Positions 1 through 13,700 of a DNA stretch of 45,433 bases are shown here, piece after piece; within the stretch, counting starts at the first letter, position 1; each line of letters begins with the position of its first letter. The DNA lies in NCBI RefSeq assembly GCF_001039355.2, contig NW_019774247.1, positions 466,861-512,293 on the forward strand, in the 5' to 3' direction. The position numbers and the translations under genes are program-made. The notes under the pieces are model-generated. The model did not search any database. It saw only the letters and a list, made by a program, of their open reading frames with translations, and had not been told where the DNA came from. Origin of the DNA: Lingula anatina. Its lineage: Eukaryota > Brachiopoda > Lingulata > Lingulida > Lingulidae.

Positions 1-599
1 TGGGGGGGGGGGGGGGGGGGAGAGGGAGGCAAAGTGGTGGTGGCAGCTGGTGGCAGTACGGACAGATCTGACTCCCAAATAACTAATGTTGAATTATCCT
101 CTAGCGAGGCCAAATTTTCGTTTTTCACTGGATATTCACTGGGTACGTCTTTCACTGATTTTCTGCACTTCACTTTTTCACGAGAATTTCAGTATGAAAT
201 TTACTGCATCACTCATGTGGTATGGACGGTCTGGACAGAACACCGTTTAACGAGGGTTTCAGTTTATCCAGTTTTCGTAGGCTAGTCGGAGACAGAAGAG
301 GTTTTTCTGGCTTTAAAATATGTACCTTATAATTTCCATTATAAATCCGTGTTTTATAGAGACATAGTGAGAGAAAGGTCTTCAAAACTATCACTTATTG
401 ATAGCCTGTGCATGCCACTGATAGGATTGACTATTTACATATTAATTACTTAATGAACTTGAAGTCGACCAACAAGAATATAATCAGAAAACCTCAACTA
501 TAAAATGTATGGCGCAAGTAGTTAAGACAATAGATAAAAAGGCAAATTTACAATGACATAAACAGTTTACACTTAAAACAACCTCAATCATAACATTTT
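1..599. other. Gene-free left flank
   Basis: The window opens with a run of G (2-20). I see no exon with family similarity, no RNA gene and no clear repeat in the rest; the short open frames here lack recognisable motifs. Confidence 0.5.
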
Positions 600-1812
600 G
601 TAAACATATATGTTTTAGTTGTTTTTTAAAACCATCTTTTGACACTTTTTAGCGCAAACTGAATGGTAGTATGTTCTATTCCACTGGAGCTGATACCATA
701 AAGGTCTTGTCACCCTTCGTTTTCAGCCTGCCAGTTATTTGCTTTAAAATGAAGTGATCAGATGAACGTAAATGACGGGAGGGAGAAACTGTGGTTCACA
801 AAGAAGGAGAAAAAAAAACATAGAAGAATGACTGTGCCTTGGGTAAAAGCTTAAAAGATTGCGTTCTAGGATGGTCTAGCCAGTGTAACTCTTTCAAGAT
901 AGGGGTTATGTGATGCCAGGTGATCCGGTGAGGATCCGTGCTGCGATGTTTTGGATCCGTTGAAGACGGAAGGTTTTTTCTTGTAGGCAGCCATATACCA
1001 GTGTATTATAATAGTCAAGTCTGGATGTTGCTAGAGCGTTGATGACAGTAGCAGTGGTAGAGTCACTGAAATGGTGCCTTAAAGAAGCTATATTACATAA
1101 TTGGAACATGCATGTCTGGGATATGTGAGAGATTTACCTGTCCACAGATAAGGACTCAAGATAAACACCGAGATTTTAGCACTAGCACCTGTTTTCACCA
1201 CCCTTCCGTCAATTCTTATACTGAGATTTTCAGTTAACTTTCTGTTGTGTGGCTGAGTTACGACAAGAAACTCAATTTTGTCATCATTCACCATTAAGTT
1301 GGTATTTATCATACATACTCTAGGGTCTGGTGTACAATTAAGTTTGCATTCGCTTTATGGCAGCATCAGGATAAAAATAACACATTGGATGTACAGGTAT
1401 AACTGAATATCATCAACATACAAATAGAAACCAACATAGTGAAAGAGGAAGATTTCTCCTAGAGGCAGTGTATATATACAGAATCTCAAAGCCTCCACAC
1501 AGTCCCTTGAGTACGCCAAACAAAGTTCCGACAGTTCTGAGAAAACGCCATTCACAGATACTCTCTGCCTGTTATAAAAAAGATAAGATCTAAGAGGTGA
1601 AAGAGCTGTTCCTTGTATCCCAATGCTTTTCTCTAGAAAAGATAGAAAAAAAGCTCTTGATGTACAGCATCAAAAACTTCAGACAAATCGAGTCAAACTA
1701 TAATTACATTGCTGAACATTTAGCAACCCCATTTTTATTTTGAGAAGTGCAGACTCAGTGTAATGGTCGACTTTATGTGTAGATTGTATTTTCTCAAGAT
1801 GATTTTAGACGA
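600..1812 (-). mobile_element. Decayed LINE (CR1/L2-type) reverse transcriptase, C-terminal half
   Basis: Read on the minus strand, several broken frames in order give the C-terminal half of a non-LTR retrotransposon polymerase. About 1800-1700 gives HYTESALLKIK (usual HSTETALLKV). About 1650-1560 gives EKSIGIQGTAL and RQRVSVNG. About 1440-1390 gives YLYVDDIQLYLY, the catalytic YxDD region. About 1290 gives VNDDKIEFLVV. About 1010 gives TSRLDYYNTLVYG, then LQRIQNIAARILTG and ITPILKELHWL. About 700-610 gives TFMVSAPVEWN and DGFKKQLKH, the usual end of ORF2. At least four frameshifts and stops separate these blocks, so it is a dead copy. The endonuclease half is not seen. Family assignment rests on remembered consensus motifs. 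Confidence 0.85.
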
Positions 1813-3052
1813 TTTTTAGGTAGAATAGTCATATCAACTTTCGACAGCAAAGAAAACATTGACATTTGCCTACAGATTTTTGGCACGTCAGGATCAAGGC
1901 CAGTCTCCCTTTGATAGAACACCAAAAGTGATTTATATAGTCAAAAGAAAACTTGAAAGAAAGAGTATATAAGCTAGTGAATCTGAAGATGATGATAACA
2001 ATGACAATGACAATATTTTTAGTGATCAGTAGATTAAATTGTTAACTGCACCTGGACAACAAACTCTTCCCGTGATTTGAAATTATGCTAGTTTCTATAC
2101 ACTCAGCACTTATTTGACAATAGACCGCCATTTACTACTTACACAATGGCCCTCTGTTTGGTTGCTATATTCCTCTTGCTGGCTGGAAAGTCAGTCCAAA
2201 TATGAACGGAATGTATGGGAGATGATTACTTAGCCACTTAAGTGGAAATCAGTCTTATTATAGTCGTCCTTGATATTAAAATCAGAGTCAGTAAAATTTT
2301 AGACTCTTTAAGTTAGTCTTGAAGACCTCGTCAGATTAATTCTGATCTGAAATTGAACTTAAAGATCAAACCAAGAGCGCTGGTTAGAACCAAAATCAAA
2401 ATGGCCGATTATTTCAGTGGCGTCATACAGCATATACTACATGCATGCTCCGTAACACTAGTCCCGTGGCTATGTTGGAGGGAAAGAACGACAGGGAATA
2501 GTAGCGTTACTATAGGTGAACCAAATAAAAAAAATAAACTACTGTACATATCAGACGGAAAATGACTTATACAAATGGAACCTTCAGCTGACCAGCGGGA
2601 TTGATCAATATGAACTCAAGGCAGTCTAAAGACGCGAAATCCTGCCAAATAAGACTTATTCAAACCTCGTGGAGTTGTCAGAGGCTACATTGTAGTTCAG
2701 TTATATTGTACTTCATTTTTCTTGTTCATTGAGTAACAACAGTTATAGTTTGAGAGGGTTAAATGTGCAATCACAAGTTCAACCTTTCGTAGAGGCAACT
2801 TTTTTTCATAAAGGATATATATTATCGGGATCGGGATCGATCCTTGTGAACTCAAGGAAGAATGTATGCAGGATTGTCTTATGACATGAAACATGCTGTC
2901 AGATATGACTTATCTCTACATCGTGAAGCTGTCAGGAATTATTTAGATAAAATACAAATAAATACAAATGAAAAATTAAATTAACAAAAAAAAATAGATA
3001 AATAGATAAAAAACATCAACAAAAAAAAAATGCATCTGGCGCACACTAAGTT
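1813..3052. other. No gene seen
   Basis: No coding similarity was found. Two stretches (about 2597-2650 and 2827-2880) share a loose match around 'GAACTCAAGG', which may be an old repeat, but I cannot define it. Confidence 0.4.
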
Positions 3053-3606
3053 TACGAGGGTTGATTGATAAGTAGTGAGCCTCATATAGAAGGGGTACAC
3101 ATTTTACAAGTATTTTTCTTTATTTTTCAACATAGTCTCCTTGAGTATATATACACTTTTGCCAGCTAGTTTTGAGAGCCTCTATGCCACTTTTATAGAA
3201 GCCCTTCTCTTGGCCGTTCAGAAACCCCTCCACTTCACGTATGACGTCATCTTCCGACACAAAGTGAGTATCTGAAATGGCCTTTTTCAATTTGGGAAAT
3301 AGATAATAGTCAGAGGGAGCAAGATCAGGCGAATAAGGTGGATGTTCTATCAGTTCAAAGCCACACTCGTTGATTGCAGTCATGGCAATGACAGACTTGT
3401 GAGCAGGGGAATTTGGCAAAAGTCACTTGCCTTGCTTATTTGAGAGTGCTACTTCGTCGCCATAAACTAGCCAAATGACACCAAACTTCACACCTTTAAA
3501 CAAACACACACACCTTTAAATAGTCAGGGAATAGAAGGGCTGAAAAGGGATATCCCTGCTTAACCCCTTCCACACGAGGCTCACTACTTATCAATCAACC
3601 CTCGTA
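3053..3606 (-). mobile_element. Internally deleted mariner-type DNA transposon
   Basis: The ends are perfect 31-bp terminal inverted repeats (3053-3083 and 3576-3606), beginning TACGAGGGTTGATTGATAAG and bounded by TA, as expected for Tc1/mariner insertion at TA. Between them lies the C-terminal part of a transposase on the minus strand. At about 554 bp the element is less than half the usual 1.3 kb of a mariner, so the 5' half of the transposase gene has been lost. The perfectly matching TIRs suggest fairly recent mobilisation, probably in trans. Confidence 0.92.
3120..3419 (-). pseudogene. Truncated mariner transposase (C-terminal 99 codons)
   Basis: The frame reads through PAHKSVIAMTAINECGFEL, then HPPYSPDLAPSDYYLFPKLK and ends KCIYTQGDYVEK, typical of the end of mariner transposases. 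YSPDLAPSDY holds the last acidic residue of the DD34D catalytic triad. The N-terminal DNA-binding helix-turn-helix and first two catalytic aspartates are missing; upstream (3420-3480) the frame is unrelated, consistent with a deletion junction. It cannot be an active enzyme. Confidence 0.9.
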
Positions 3607-5150
3607 TATCATCTATCAACATTATTCAATGTTTATCAGTAATACGCTTTATTTCTTTTTATTAATGCGACTTCCAATAAAAGCGGCCATCATCGGCCAA
3701 ATTTCAAACATCACACTTGAGTTTGTTACATTCCTAACGAGGACATATCCTAATTCTTACATCAGCTTAGATCAAGGAGACATAAAGGATATTAAACATA
3801 TCGCGAATTTCATTAGAATATATTTACACATATGTACATATTAGCATACATATTAAATAAATATATGTTATATGTATGAAGTATGCATCATTATACAGTA
3901 TATGAGTATAGAATTTGGTTACTGACTAAGATTTTATAGTTAATGTAATTTTTATTTGATTCATAGAAGACCAACCCCAATACACAAAAATGTGAAGGAA
4001 GAAAAGTGCATATTTAACCTCAATCACCACATTTGTATACAGTCATCATCATCATTTAGGGCCTAGACTGGTGGACAAAAGCTTCAACGTGCTTCTAACA
4101 ACAAGTCATTGTTATGTTTCTAGAGATCCACTACAATCCATCTGACCCCCACATTTTTTTTATACTTGTGCAATCCAGCTATTGGTTCGACCGACCAAAC
4201 TTACACTGTACTGACTGCATATTTGTAATATTTAAAAATATTGATCAATACTGTCGAGTGTACAATGTAGCTTATAGTCATTGTAAACGGGCTCTTATAA
4301 ATACACAGCTGATTGGATTTTACAGACGTGATATGAACAGAGAGAGAAATTCAGAAAAGCTGTGTTTCATTTAATGCTTGAGTGATGCCGAATTCATTGA
4401 GAGACTTAGCTTCAGCAAGGCCTCTGCTGATTATATAACAGACTTGATTATAGATAACATCGCATCTGCTTTTATTTTACTAAAACATAGCTTTTGAATC
4501 CACGAAAAAAATGTACATTGCTATTGACAGAATCTGTCAAACGTGCCAATTCAGCCATTTTGTTTCAACGTACATGTATGTCGCGACCTTGCCCTTCCCC
4601 TGCGAATTGTAAACATTGCATCAAGTCCAACTAATGCAATGCGGTCTGTATTGATACTCAGTTTTTTTCTTATCAAACAACATAAAACATCCTACAAATA
4701 TAATTCCTATTACTTTAATGAGTGTGCCATCTTGAGGGATAATTATATTATTGTTAAGTGTGGGTAATTTTTTTTTCACATATAGTAGCCTATAGATAAA
4801 TCTTTTGTTTGCAACTATCATGGATTTTACAATGTCTATAGCATTATAGCAACCAATTGCATTATAGGATTTTTTTCCTTTTTCCGCAGCATTTCTTATG
4901 CAGTGGATAACTGTAATGTTGTTTACCCAGCCTTTGTGATACACATATTTATACAGAGGATAAAAATCCAAAGGATAAGAGATTTACAGTATTCAAGAAA
5001 GGCAGTGATATTTAACTTCTTAGATAATTGATTTACCATAGACAAAAAAACATGAAGCATATGGCTACAATCATTTTACAGCGGTTCAAATTTACAAGGA
5101 ATAGAAGAAGTACACTTATGTAAAGTAATAGATAAGTAAATAACAAGGTT
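3607..5150. other. No gene seen
   Basis: AT-rich sequence with short open frames on both strands that lack recognisable domains or splice-supported continuation. Nothing else was found here. Confidence 0.4.
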
Positions 5151-5159
5151 ACACACACA

Positions 5160-5210
<51 letters not shown>
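5151..5210. repeat. (AC)n/(AT)n compound microsatellite
   Basis: About 40 bases of AC repeat pass directly into about 20 bases of AT repeat. Confidence 0.97.
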
Positions 5211-5454
5211 TGTGACCATTAACCATGTGCCATGTTAAGTCCCACTGCCGAGTCACTGCTCACAACAGTGGGAGTGTACACTGGCATTTTTCAAGGAATA
5301 TGCTAAGAGTTACCAATTGGAGCAACCACTTCATTTCTTGTCTTGAATGATTTTGCCATGAAATTAGAGAGGGAGACTAAATTCTCTTTGCAAGGCACTA
5401 TAAAATACTTTGTATCATTGACTCTCTGGTGACCTTGTATCAGCTTTTATACCG

Positions 5455-5725
5455 AAAACGAAGTAGATACTCCAGCGCAGTAGACTACTGCAATCATACT
5501 GCAAACATGCTTCAAATCTGCTTCGATGTGGGAGCTAATTAGCATATTTGAAACATGCTTCTATCATGCTGCTAATCTACTGCATTAATGCATCTCCTCT
5601 GTACAACCCTATGTAATTTTTGAAGTAGAATTGCAGTAGGCTATACTGAATTTCTACTGCAAATATGCCCCACACCACTACTGCGTTAATGCTTCTTTGC
5701 TACTTCGAAACTACTGCATTTTCTT
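5455..5725. repeat. Imperfect repeat built on TACTGC / GCTTC motifs
   Basis: The hexamer TACTGC or its complement GCAGTA recurs about nine times, mixed with GCTTC and GAAGTAG. The left edge (GAAGTAG...GCAGTAG) and the reverse complement of the right edge share this order, so the whole may be an old foldback element. It was not matched to a known family. Confidence 0.45.
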
Positions 5726-7320
5726 GCGGGTAGGGTTAAGATTTTACTAAAAAAAAGTCTGATTTGTAATATTGGGCATTAGAATGGAATTCCTTATTGA
5801 TCAGATTGTAACAAAGGACGACGGGTGCAGCTCACATTCTTTGCGTAAATCAATAAGGCACGTGCACCATATTGGGAGCATTCACGTAGAGAAGAGCCGA
5901 GGTCTAGTAAGGCCGCGACCTAAATATGGCGGACCTACATGAAAGGAAGATCGCTAACCCTGTAATGTCCGCCTCTCAAACGCCTCCCCACGCATTTATA
6001 ACTTAAATGATGTCACACATTGGCTTTGCATGTATACAGGGAAAACAGTATATGTTAAAGGCAAATCTTGTTTTGCAAAATATAATATTCTTCAAAGCAA
6101 TTGTTCTTCATATGTAAACAAATATATTGAATCTTATGCACCAGTATACCCTGTATGTACTCGTGAAAATGTAGAATATATGTAGGCCCCCTATATACCA
6201 TGGTAACCATATAGTAAGGGATGAATTCAGAATATTAAACACTAAAATACAACATGCTGACTTACAGCACCTGTATATAATTAAAAACCATCTCACAATA
6301 ATAAACTTTAATCTACAACATTATAACTATATAGATAAGATAAACCATTCTGTTATCAGTGGCGTTTTCGTAAAACCAAGGTCTAGCCGAGATGGTAATA
6401 AATCAAATCAAATAACTCTGGTGCAAAAAGTGTTTAACTAAGTAAGCTGCAATACAAAATGGAATGCTCTTCACATTTTACTCTGTCTCTGAAAGTAGGC
6501 GGTACAGATATTACTAGCATACTCATTTGATGTCTTATACAGTAACAGTAAGCAAAAACCGAATTACTTTTGAAGCCCTAAATCTTGGGTGAAGGCTGAA
6601 GGGTACCTGGAGGTGGAAACCCACTTGATACTACTGTAAATTTAATGATGGGCCTAATGATAGGCAGTACAAAATTAATAGTTTGGTGCATATAAAGCCT
6701 TTGAACTACACTATTTTCAAGATAGTAAACGAATTACATAAATTCGTACTGCAGTCTGAGTATAACAAGTTATTCGGTGCTGTCTTATAAACAACCACAC
6801 ACCACACCACAACCACAGTTGGTAATAGCCATATGAGAGATACAGAGAGAGAGATAGGCTAATTGGCTAGCTGAGTTTCACAAATAATCTAATAATTAGC
6901 TATCTTGGTTTTATGAATCTTTAACTATGTCAATATTACTTAAATTGTTATTTGTTACAATAATTTCACTCTCATATTAAAAAACACGTATGTTACATTT
7001 GCGTTATCATCTGACTACCTTCAACTGACTACCTATAAACCCAAATAAGGGAAGACGCCTTGTGCAAAGAGCCCTGAATATGAGCATCTATTGCAATGAC
7101 TGCAACTTCAGGGGGCACAGTGGTGCTCACGCCTCTCCCCTCTCCACGTGCCTTAACCCCTTCTGCACCAGCCAATCAATGTATGTTTTGGGGATGAAAA
7201 ATGTACCAAGTAAGAGTACCCTACTTCATTTCATTGTGTGAAATAGTACATGTAGGCCTAGGAACTGGACAGTTGAAATAAAAAATCCTCGTTATGTCAA
7301 CAGCTCAATTCTAAGTAACA
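5726..7320. other. No gene seen
   Basis: No coding similarity, RNA gene or clear repeat was recognised. Duplication unit 1 begins at or shortly after the right end of this stretch. Confidence 0.4.
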
Positions 7321-7329
7321 ATGTACATC

Positions 7330-7561
7330 AGGCTTCCCCAATCACAACTACATGACGGAATTTCATTTAAGTGTATGACTTTGATGTTGAATACTTATTA
7401 ACTTGGTCATGTGACAGGTTATTTTTGAATTGAGGTCGTGGCCGTATCATGAGTCGCCATTATCTTATTGGGTCAAGGCAATATAATTTGAAGGGACTTT
7501 TAATGCCAGGTCGTTGTGAACGTACGTACGCTGTACTGGTATTGGATTATTGCGCACCAAA
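7330..7561 (+). promoter_or_regulatory. Upstream region / 5' leader of oxygenase gene 1, conserved in gene 2
   Basis: This stretch aligns by eye with about 22237-22388 in front of the second oxygenase gene. Shared blocks include CATTATCTTA, TGGGTCAAGGC and TATAATTTGAAGGGA. In gene 1 a TGA lies in frame 45 bases before the chosen ATG (7517-7519), so the reading frame cannot start further upstream. The core promoter is not identifiable. The second copy carries a small insertion in the middle. Confidence 0.55.
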
Positions 7562-7625
7562 ATGCACCCCACATTTAAATCGTTGGAGAAGGAGCAATTG
7601 CAGGCCTTGGAGGGACAGGTTACAG
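7562..7625 (+). CDS. Oxygenase copy 1, first coding exon
   Basis: This 64-base exon encodes [20 protein letters not shown] plus T and the first base of a glycine codon. It is too short to stand out as an ORF. It is supported by the same exon at 22389-22452, by the match of KEQL to the N-terminus of vertebrate BCO1, by the GT donor, and by joining in phase to TIPPWLKGS. The donor runs straight into a (GA)n tract. Confidence 0.85.
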
Positions 7626-7627
7626 GT

Positions 7628-7661
<34 letters not shown>

Positions 7662-7726
7662 GGAGAGGGAGAGAGAGAGAGGTGAGGAGCAGGAGAAACA
7701 AAGATAGAAAGAATGTGTGTGCATGA

Positions 7727-7764
<38 letters not shown>

Positions 7765-10700
7765 AAGAGACAGGGAGAGAGAGGGGAAAACCATTTGCGT
7801 GGAGGAGCAAGAGAAAAAGAAAAAGAGATTTTACATTGTCAAGCATGGTTTCTGAAAGTTTTCTAAAAGACGGCTAGTCAATTTTGGCAATTACTTTGAT
7901 CAACCAGCAATACATCATAGATAAGAAAATAGCGCGTTTGACAGGTATTTGCAAACCAACCGCTAGGCCACACGAAAAATTCTTTATTCATGATGTAAGT
8001 TCAACATTTCAGCAAGTGAATTTACAGAACAAGAAATAATAATGAAAATAAAAATAAAATAAAATAAATTAATACTGGCGTGTATGCAATGTATTCCCTC
8101 ACCTATACAATGATGAAATGAACTTATATAAACGGCAAACTGTAAAAGAGGTAAAAGGGAGAAGACAGTTGTAAAGCACACGATATGATATGAAAAATAT
8201 TGGGAGGCCAGATTAGTTACACTTCAAAACAATTGACTTTTGCACCATGTATCATAACTAAAGCTGTCTAAAACTATCTGATAAACAAAGTTGACCTTTC
8301 CCAATGCAAATAACAGCGATATTACCGTAGATAATGTAAAATACTTGTAGCCCAAGACATAAAGTACGATAAGCTCATTATGCAAGATGGGAAAAATGTG
8401 TGCATTTTTTCATAATTTATTCTGTTTTTCATCGTTGCATATTTACTTCCAGGCACAATCCCACCATGGCTAAAAGGCAGTTTTTACCGAAACGGCCCAG
8501 GAAAATACGAAGTCGGGGACACAAAATATAACCACCTGTTCGACGGGCTGGCTCTCCTGCACAAGTACTCCATTCGTGACGGAAATGTTACCTACCAGAA
8601 TAAGTTTCTGAAGAGCGACACCTACAAAAGGAACATGGAGGCCAATAGGATTGTCGTGGCGGGGTTAGGCACGGTTGCCCATCCTGACCCGTGCAAGACG
8701 TTGTTTCAGAGGTAAACTTGTGTGAAGTGAAAAATATTTCGTTTCACGCTCTTTTTAGTCCTTTTCATCAGATATAATGTGTTGTTAAATGTGTTCCGTA
8801 TTTTTTGTGGATAAACAGCCATGTACAGTAAGCTATTTACTTGTAACTTTTCCCTAGTCAGGCTTAAAACCCCTCAAAGAAAATTACCCGATGACTATAT
8901 TTCCTTTTGAATATAAATTTATATTTTGTATATTATATCTTCTTTTAATCTTTTCTTTCAGGTTTTTGTCATATTTTACATTCAACGATGACGTGGTAAA
9001 CGACAATTGCAACGTTAACATTTACCCGGTGGGGGACCAGCTGTTTGCTTGTACGGAAACTCACTGGTTGTGGAGAATCGACCCGGAGACACTGGAGACT
9101 CCTGGGAGGGTAAGGGTAACCAACAACGTCTTGATTAATAATTTATTTCAACAGAGAAAACCTGTTAAGTGCACATTTATCTTTTACCTGACCCTCCAAT
9201 AAATATACTCAGGCGCTCAGTACAATTAGGAAAAGGGAACCAAATACTGCATAGAACTATTCTTATTTCCTGTGATATTTCCAAAGATGCAATCTCAGTG
9301 TGAGGTCTTTTAAAAGGCTCTGACACTGGAGAGCTGACCATGAGAGTCATACTGATCACGTGCATCTGACTGCAAAGAACACTAGGCATTTAAAGCCCCG
9401 TGGTCGCCTACGAAGACGCTTGTGTCTCGAGTGAGGTGACAAAAATTGTCAGGCGCCTTCAAATTGACCTGAAAACCTGCATCAGAATTTTTGAAGTATT
9501 AATTGGTGACTCTGTAAATCTGAACGAATCTGTAGCTCAACCCCATCCTAGCCTTTTTAATCATTCTAACGCCAGAAGTGATCGTGTTTCAATTCACATT
9601 GCTAGAAAACTACTGACCAAATTTGCAAAAATCCACACTTTCAGAACTACAGGATCAAGAGTATAGTTACTGGTTGAATAATTTGGAACTCAATCCGATT
9701 TGAAATGCTTATATATGATGTACTTGAACATGTAGCCACATGTTCCCTACAAATTGATACACAACAACCATTGCTGTTTTCGAACTATGTAGATAATGTA
9801 GAATGGGAGTTATCGGAAAGTTATGTACCCGATTGGGGGTCATCTGGGGGTTATTCACCTGTTACACATCCATTGATAGATATCTGATTATAGAATGCCT
9901 TTTGCAGGTCAATATTTCCCAAATCGTGGCCACCAACAACGCCACTGCCCACCCGCACTACGACAGAGACGGCAGTGTGTACAATATAGGAACCTGCTTC
10001 AGGGGAAGACCAAAGTTAACGGTGGTTCGATGGAAGCCAGACCCTCAAGGTTTGTACATAAGTATTGCTTTAAAGATGGATATTGAGCGAGCTAGTACTT
10101 ACGTGTCAGATTTTTGCCCACAAACCCGACCAATGCTGCTTTGGCACAGATTAAAGAATACTTGCGATAACCTCCGTTTGATGGTGTTATGAAAATCTTA
10201 CATTTTCTGCGATATTTTCAATGCTTAATTGTAGACCTTAGTATTTCACGTTTTGAAACTCTCTACTGCATATTCTACAATCTCACACGAATAGTTGTTA
10301 TCACTTTAAACACCATTTGATATTTACTGCATAATCTCATATCTACATGCAGGGAAGACGCATCAGATCCAGAATGCAGAGTTGGTGGCAATCATAGAAA
10401 ACCCGTACTACGTATCCTATACTTATTGCCACAGCTTCGGCCTTACGGAGAATTACATCGTGGTCATAGAGCAACCGCTGTTCATTAACATTCTCTCCAT
10501 ACTGACCTCTAAGATACGGGGCGTGCCCTTCTCTGATTGTTTTTATTGGGACAAGAATTGCAAGGTAAAAAGACAATAATTCATATTGTATAGTATAATA
10601 TGTACATGTGCCAGGCTGTCACATATGGCATCGGTCTTAGTGATGGGTGTAATTTTTCTCCCCGGCTGCGTAAAATGCCAAACAAAAGCCGATTTGCTGT

Positions 10701-13700
10701 CATCAATGAGTTCATTTCATGTATGTTTTCCAATCGGCAAAAAGTCCATGTATAAGTAACGTTTGAATGGAAACCATTTTGGCAGTTGTTTGGATTTCTT
10801 TCCAATCATGATATATTTTGATGGCGGGACTGTTAAATTTTTGCTCAGACCATGAACCTTCTTGGTTTTCTTTAAGAGTAAAATGCATTAATATAATAGA
10901 TATAAGTATTGCGGTAAGCACTTACCAGTATAGGACCTGCATTATTGAACATTACAACAAAATAAAAATAGCATAAATATATTAATTTTCACACTTACAG
11001 ACTGTGTTCCACATCATCAACAAGAAGACGGGAGAGACAATTAACCCTGGTTACCACTATGTTGGGGACCCACTTCTGGTCTTCCACCACATCAACGCTT
11101 ATGAGGACAACGGTGCGTGAGTGTTGTTCCTCGCGTATGCGTGGATTAAATGTTACCCATGAAGCGAGCATGGATTCCGTATGACGCAGATAAACCACTT
11201 TTAGTAGTTTCTTTTATGACTCAAATAAAGTTGACATCCAAGGCATAAACCAAGCTTTTACCTCGGTGAACCAAAATAAGCTTTAAGAACGGTAGCAATT
11301 TCAAATATCTGGTCGTTATTTTACCCATATTGTCCGCCCTGGGTTAAAGCTAGTAGATCATTGCTCAACTGACTGAATTATTATTTTCAGGTCACGTGGT
11401 TCTTGACATATGTTCAGGGGAAGATGGTTCCGTTTTTCGAACCATAACACGAGATAATATCGACAAACAAAGATTTGGTGGGACTTCGGCAGTTCGACCA
11501 AGGCGCTTTGTGCTTCCTCTGAATATCAGTCAAGACGTAGGTTTCTTTTACAGGTTTTGTATTTTATGCCAATTATTTATGAATTTATATTTGAGAAACG
11601 AGAATGCAAAAATGACGACAAATAGTGAGAGGGTTACAGAGTTATCTTCGCTTTATATGAGAAAATGACTTTCACAATATTTTTGGTAAAAACCAACTGC
11701 ATGCAGATAAATTTGCATTACGTTCCTTGCATATGTGTTAATTTTAACTAAAAGGGGAAATATTGAAATTGATACTGATGCCATGTTGATTGAAAAACAG
11801 CAGTGTTATTATAACAATTCCCTTTTTAACAGGTGGTTGGCGGTAACCTAGTTACGCTTTCTGGTACAACATCCACAGCCACCTTGTTGTCTAGCAACGA
11901 GATATATTGCAAGGAAGAATTTCTTGGAGACTTGTGTAAGTAAAATGCAATCATGTCTTGTGTATGACATGGCAGACAAAAATCCTGTGCAGACAGGAGT
12001 TTGAGAAAATTTAAATTATGTCCCACTGACACAGCGCTGGGACGTTTCCATTACTAAAATAACCAGATTTTATTAACTTGACCTCGCAATATTTGCTCGT
12101 TCTCTGCTTTTGCCGCCCGTTGAAACCATCTTATACAACTGGGCTAGAGACCGCTTTGAGAATAATTTTAAGCTACTATTGCCGTTGATAGCAAGGAGTC
12201 GCCCTGTTGTTGTAATGCGGTGTCAAAGTGAACTGTGTTTTATCCAATCTACATTGATCATGAATTATGTTTCAGGCTCAGAATTCCCTACAGTGAACTA
12301 TGACCAAATGAATGGTGTGAAGTACCGGTACATGTACAGTGTAACTTTCAGCGACACTGGGGAGTTTGGTCATGGGGTAGGTCACTATTGAAACGGTTTA
12401 AACTCTATTGCATAATGACACGGGCTTATACCTGTCACAGAATGATATGGAGCACACCTAACGCATTGTGAAACAAAACCACACACACCACATTGTGACA
12501 CGAAGAACATGGCAACATTTGTGGCACAGCGTCAAGTCTTAGAGGTTATTCCCATAACCTTATCATACCAGCAGTATCGGTCTATCACGTACCAAGGGGA
12601 TTCTCGCTAAATTCCATTCAGTTTAAGCGTGCTCGTTAGGTTAGTTAATTACCCCCTAGCAGCTTTAGTTGGTACCTGTATGGCAGAATTTAAGCCGCTT
12701 AAACTGAATGCAATTTAGCGAGAATCTCCTCGGAATTAGGCCGATCATGCTAGTACCATGGGTTTTATGGGGGCCCAGTCTTACAAAAGACACTACTGAC
12801 TCTCAATTACAGCTCTTCCTTAACATTTGAAAGTACTTCAAAATGTGCTATTTATTACACCATTCATTTTTGTAATTTCATTATATATTATTCTCTTTAT
12901 AATTCCATTTAAAATTGTTTTAAAACTTGTACATAGCCCAACACATCAACACATTGTATTTTTCTTGATTCACTTTTCAGTTGGTAAAGACAGATGTTCA
13001 AGCAAAGACCACCCAGGAGTGGACAGAGGAAGGCTGCTGCTTTACAGAACCCTGGTTTGTGCCTTCGCCAAATAGTGACGGAGAAGATGATGGTAAGACA
13101 GCGCGAACTCACTGGGCAACTGTCACACCAAATATTGCTGTAGTGTAAACTTCAAACTGTCACACCTTATCACAATCACACAATATTACAATTGCGCCAG
13201 GACTTACCACCTATCATACATATTACAGTTTCAAAACCCGCCTGGACGGGATATTGATTCACGGGTCTTTAATTGTGCCATTGAAATATTATGAAACATT
13301 TAACTCTTGGGTTGATTCGTGAGTTTCTGTGCCATTGAGATATTATTTAACCCAAGGGCATCTGTATTATAAATAGCATGCAACGCATGTTTGCAGTGGC
13401 ATTACGCATGGTAACAGTATGCGAATGTACTAAGTATGCGAATGTACTAAGAATGGGAAATCAACTAACGTCAGTAACGTACAGGCGGTATGAGTATAAC
13501 AATAATGATGTGGGCTTCTAAAGAGGCCTTTAATATTCTGAGTGATTTTTGGGTATTAGAATAAATCATAGCAGAATAAAATATCTTAAAAAGTCGCTGT
13601 TACTATAGTTGGTGTAGCTCGACTTCAATGCATTCTTGCTTGTCTTTGTAGGTGTTATTTTATCGGCCGTCCACAATGCCCAGATGAAAACATACCTGCT

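Noticed and set aside
4621-4971. 116-codon minus-strand open frame
   Set aside because: No family resemblance and no supporting splice or conservation; length alone is not convincing in AT-rich invertebrate DNA.
5151-5210. Array of short repeats considered as a CRISPR-like or satellite structure
   Set aside because: Simple dinucleotide microsatellite; the genome is eukaryotic and no repeat-spacer pattern exists anywhere in the window.
7465-7846. Minus-strand open frames rich in Ser/Leu and His/Thr
   Set aside because: Translations of the (GA)n/(GT)n microsatellites; low complexity only.
9400-9666. 88-codon open frame in intron 3 of oxygenase copy 1
   Set aside because: The homologous stretch in copy 2 has frameshifts and stops, the frame begins with GTG, and the oxygenase model splices cleanly around it.
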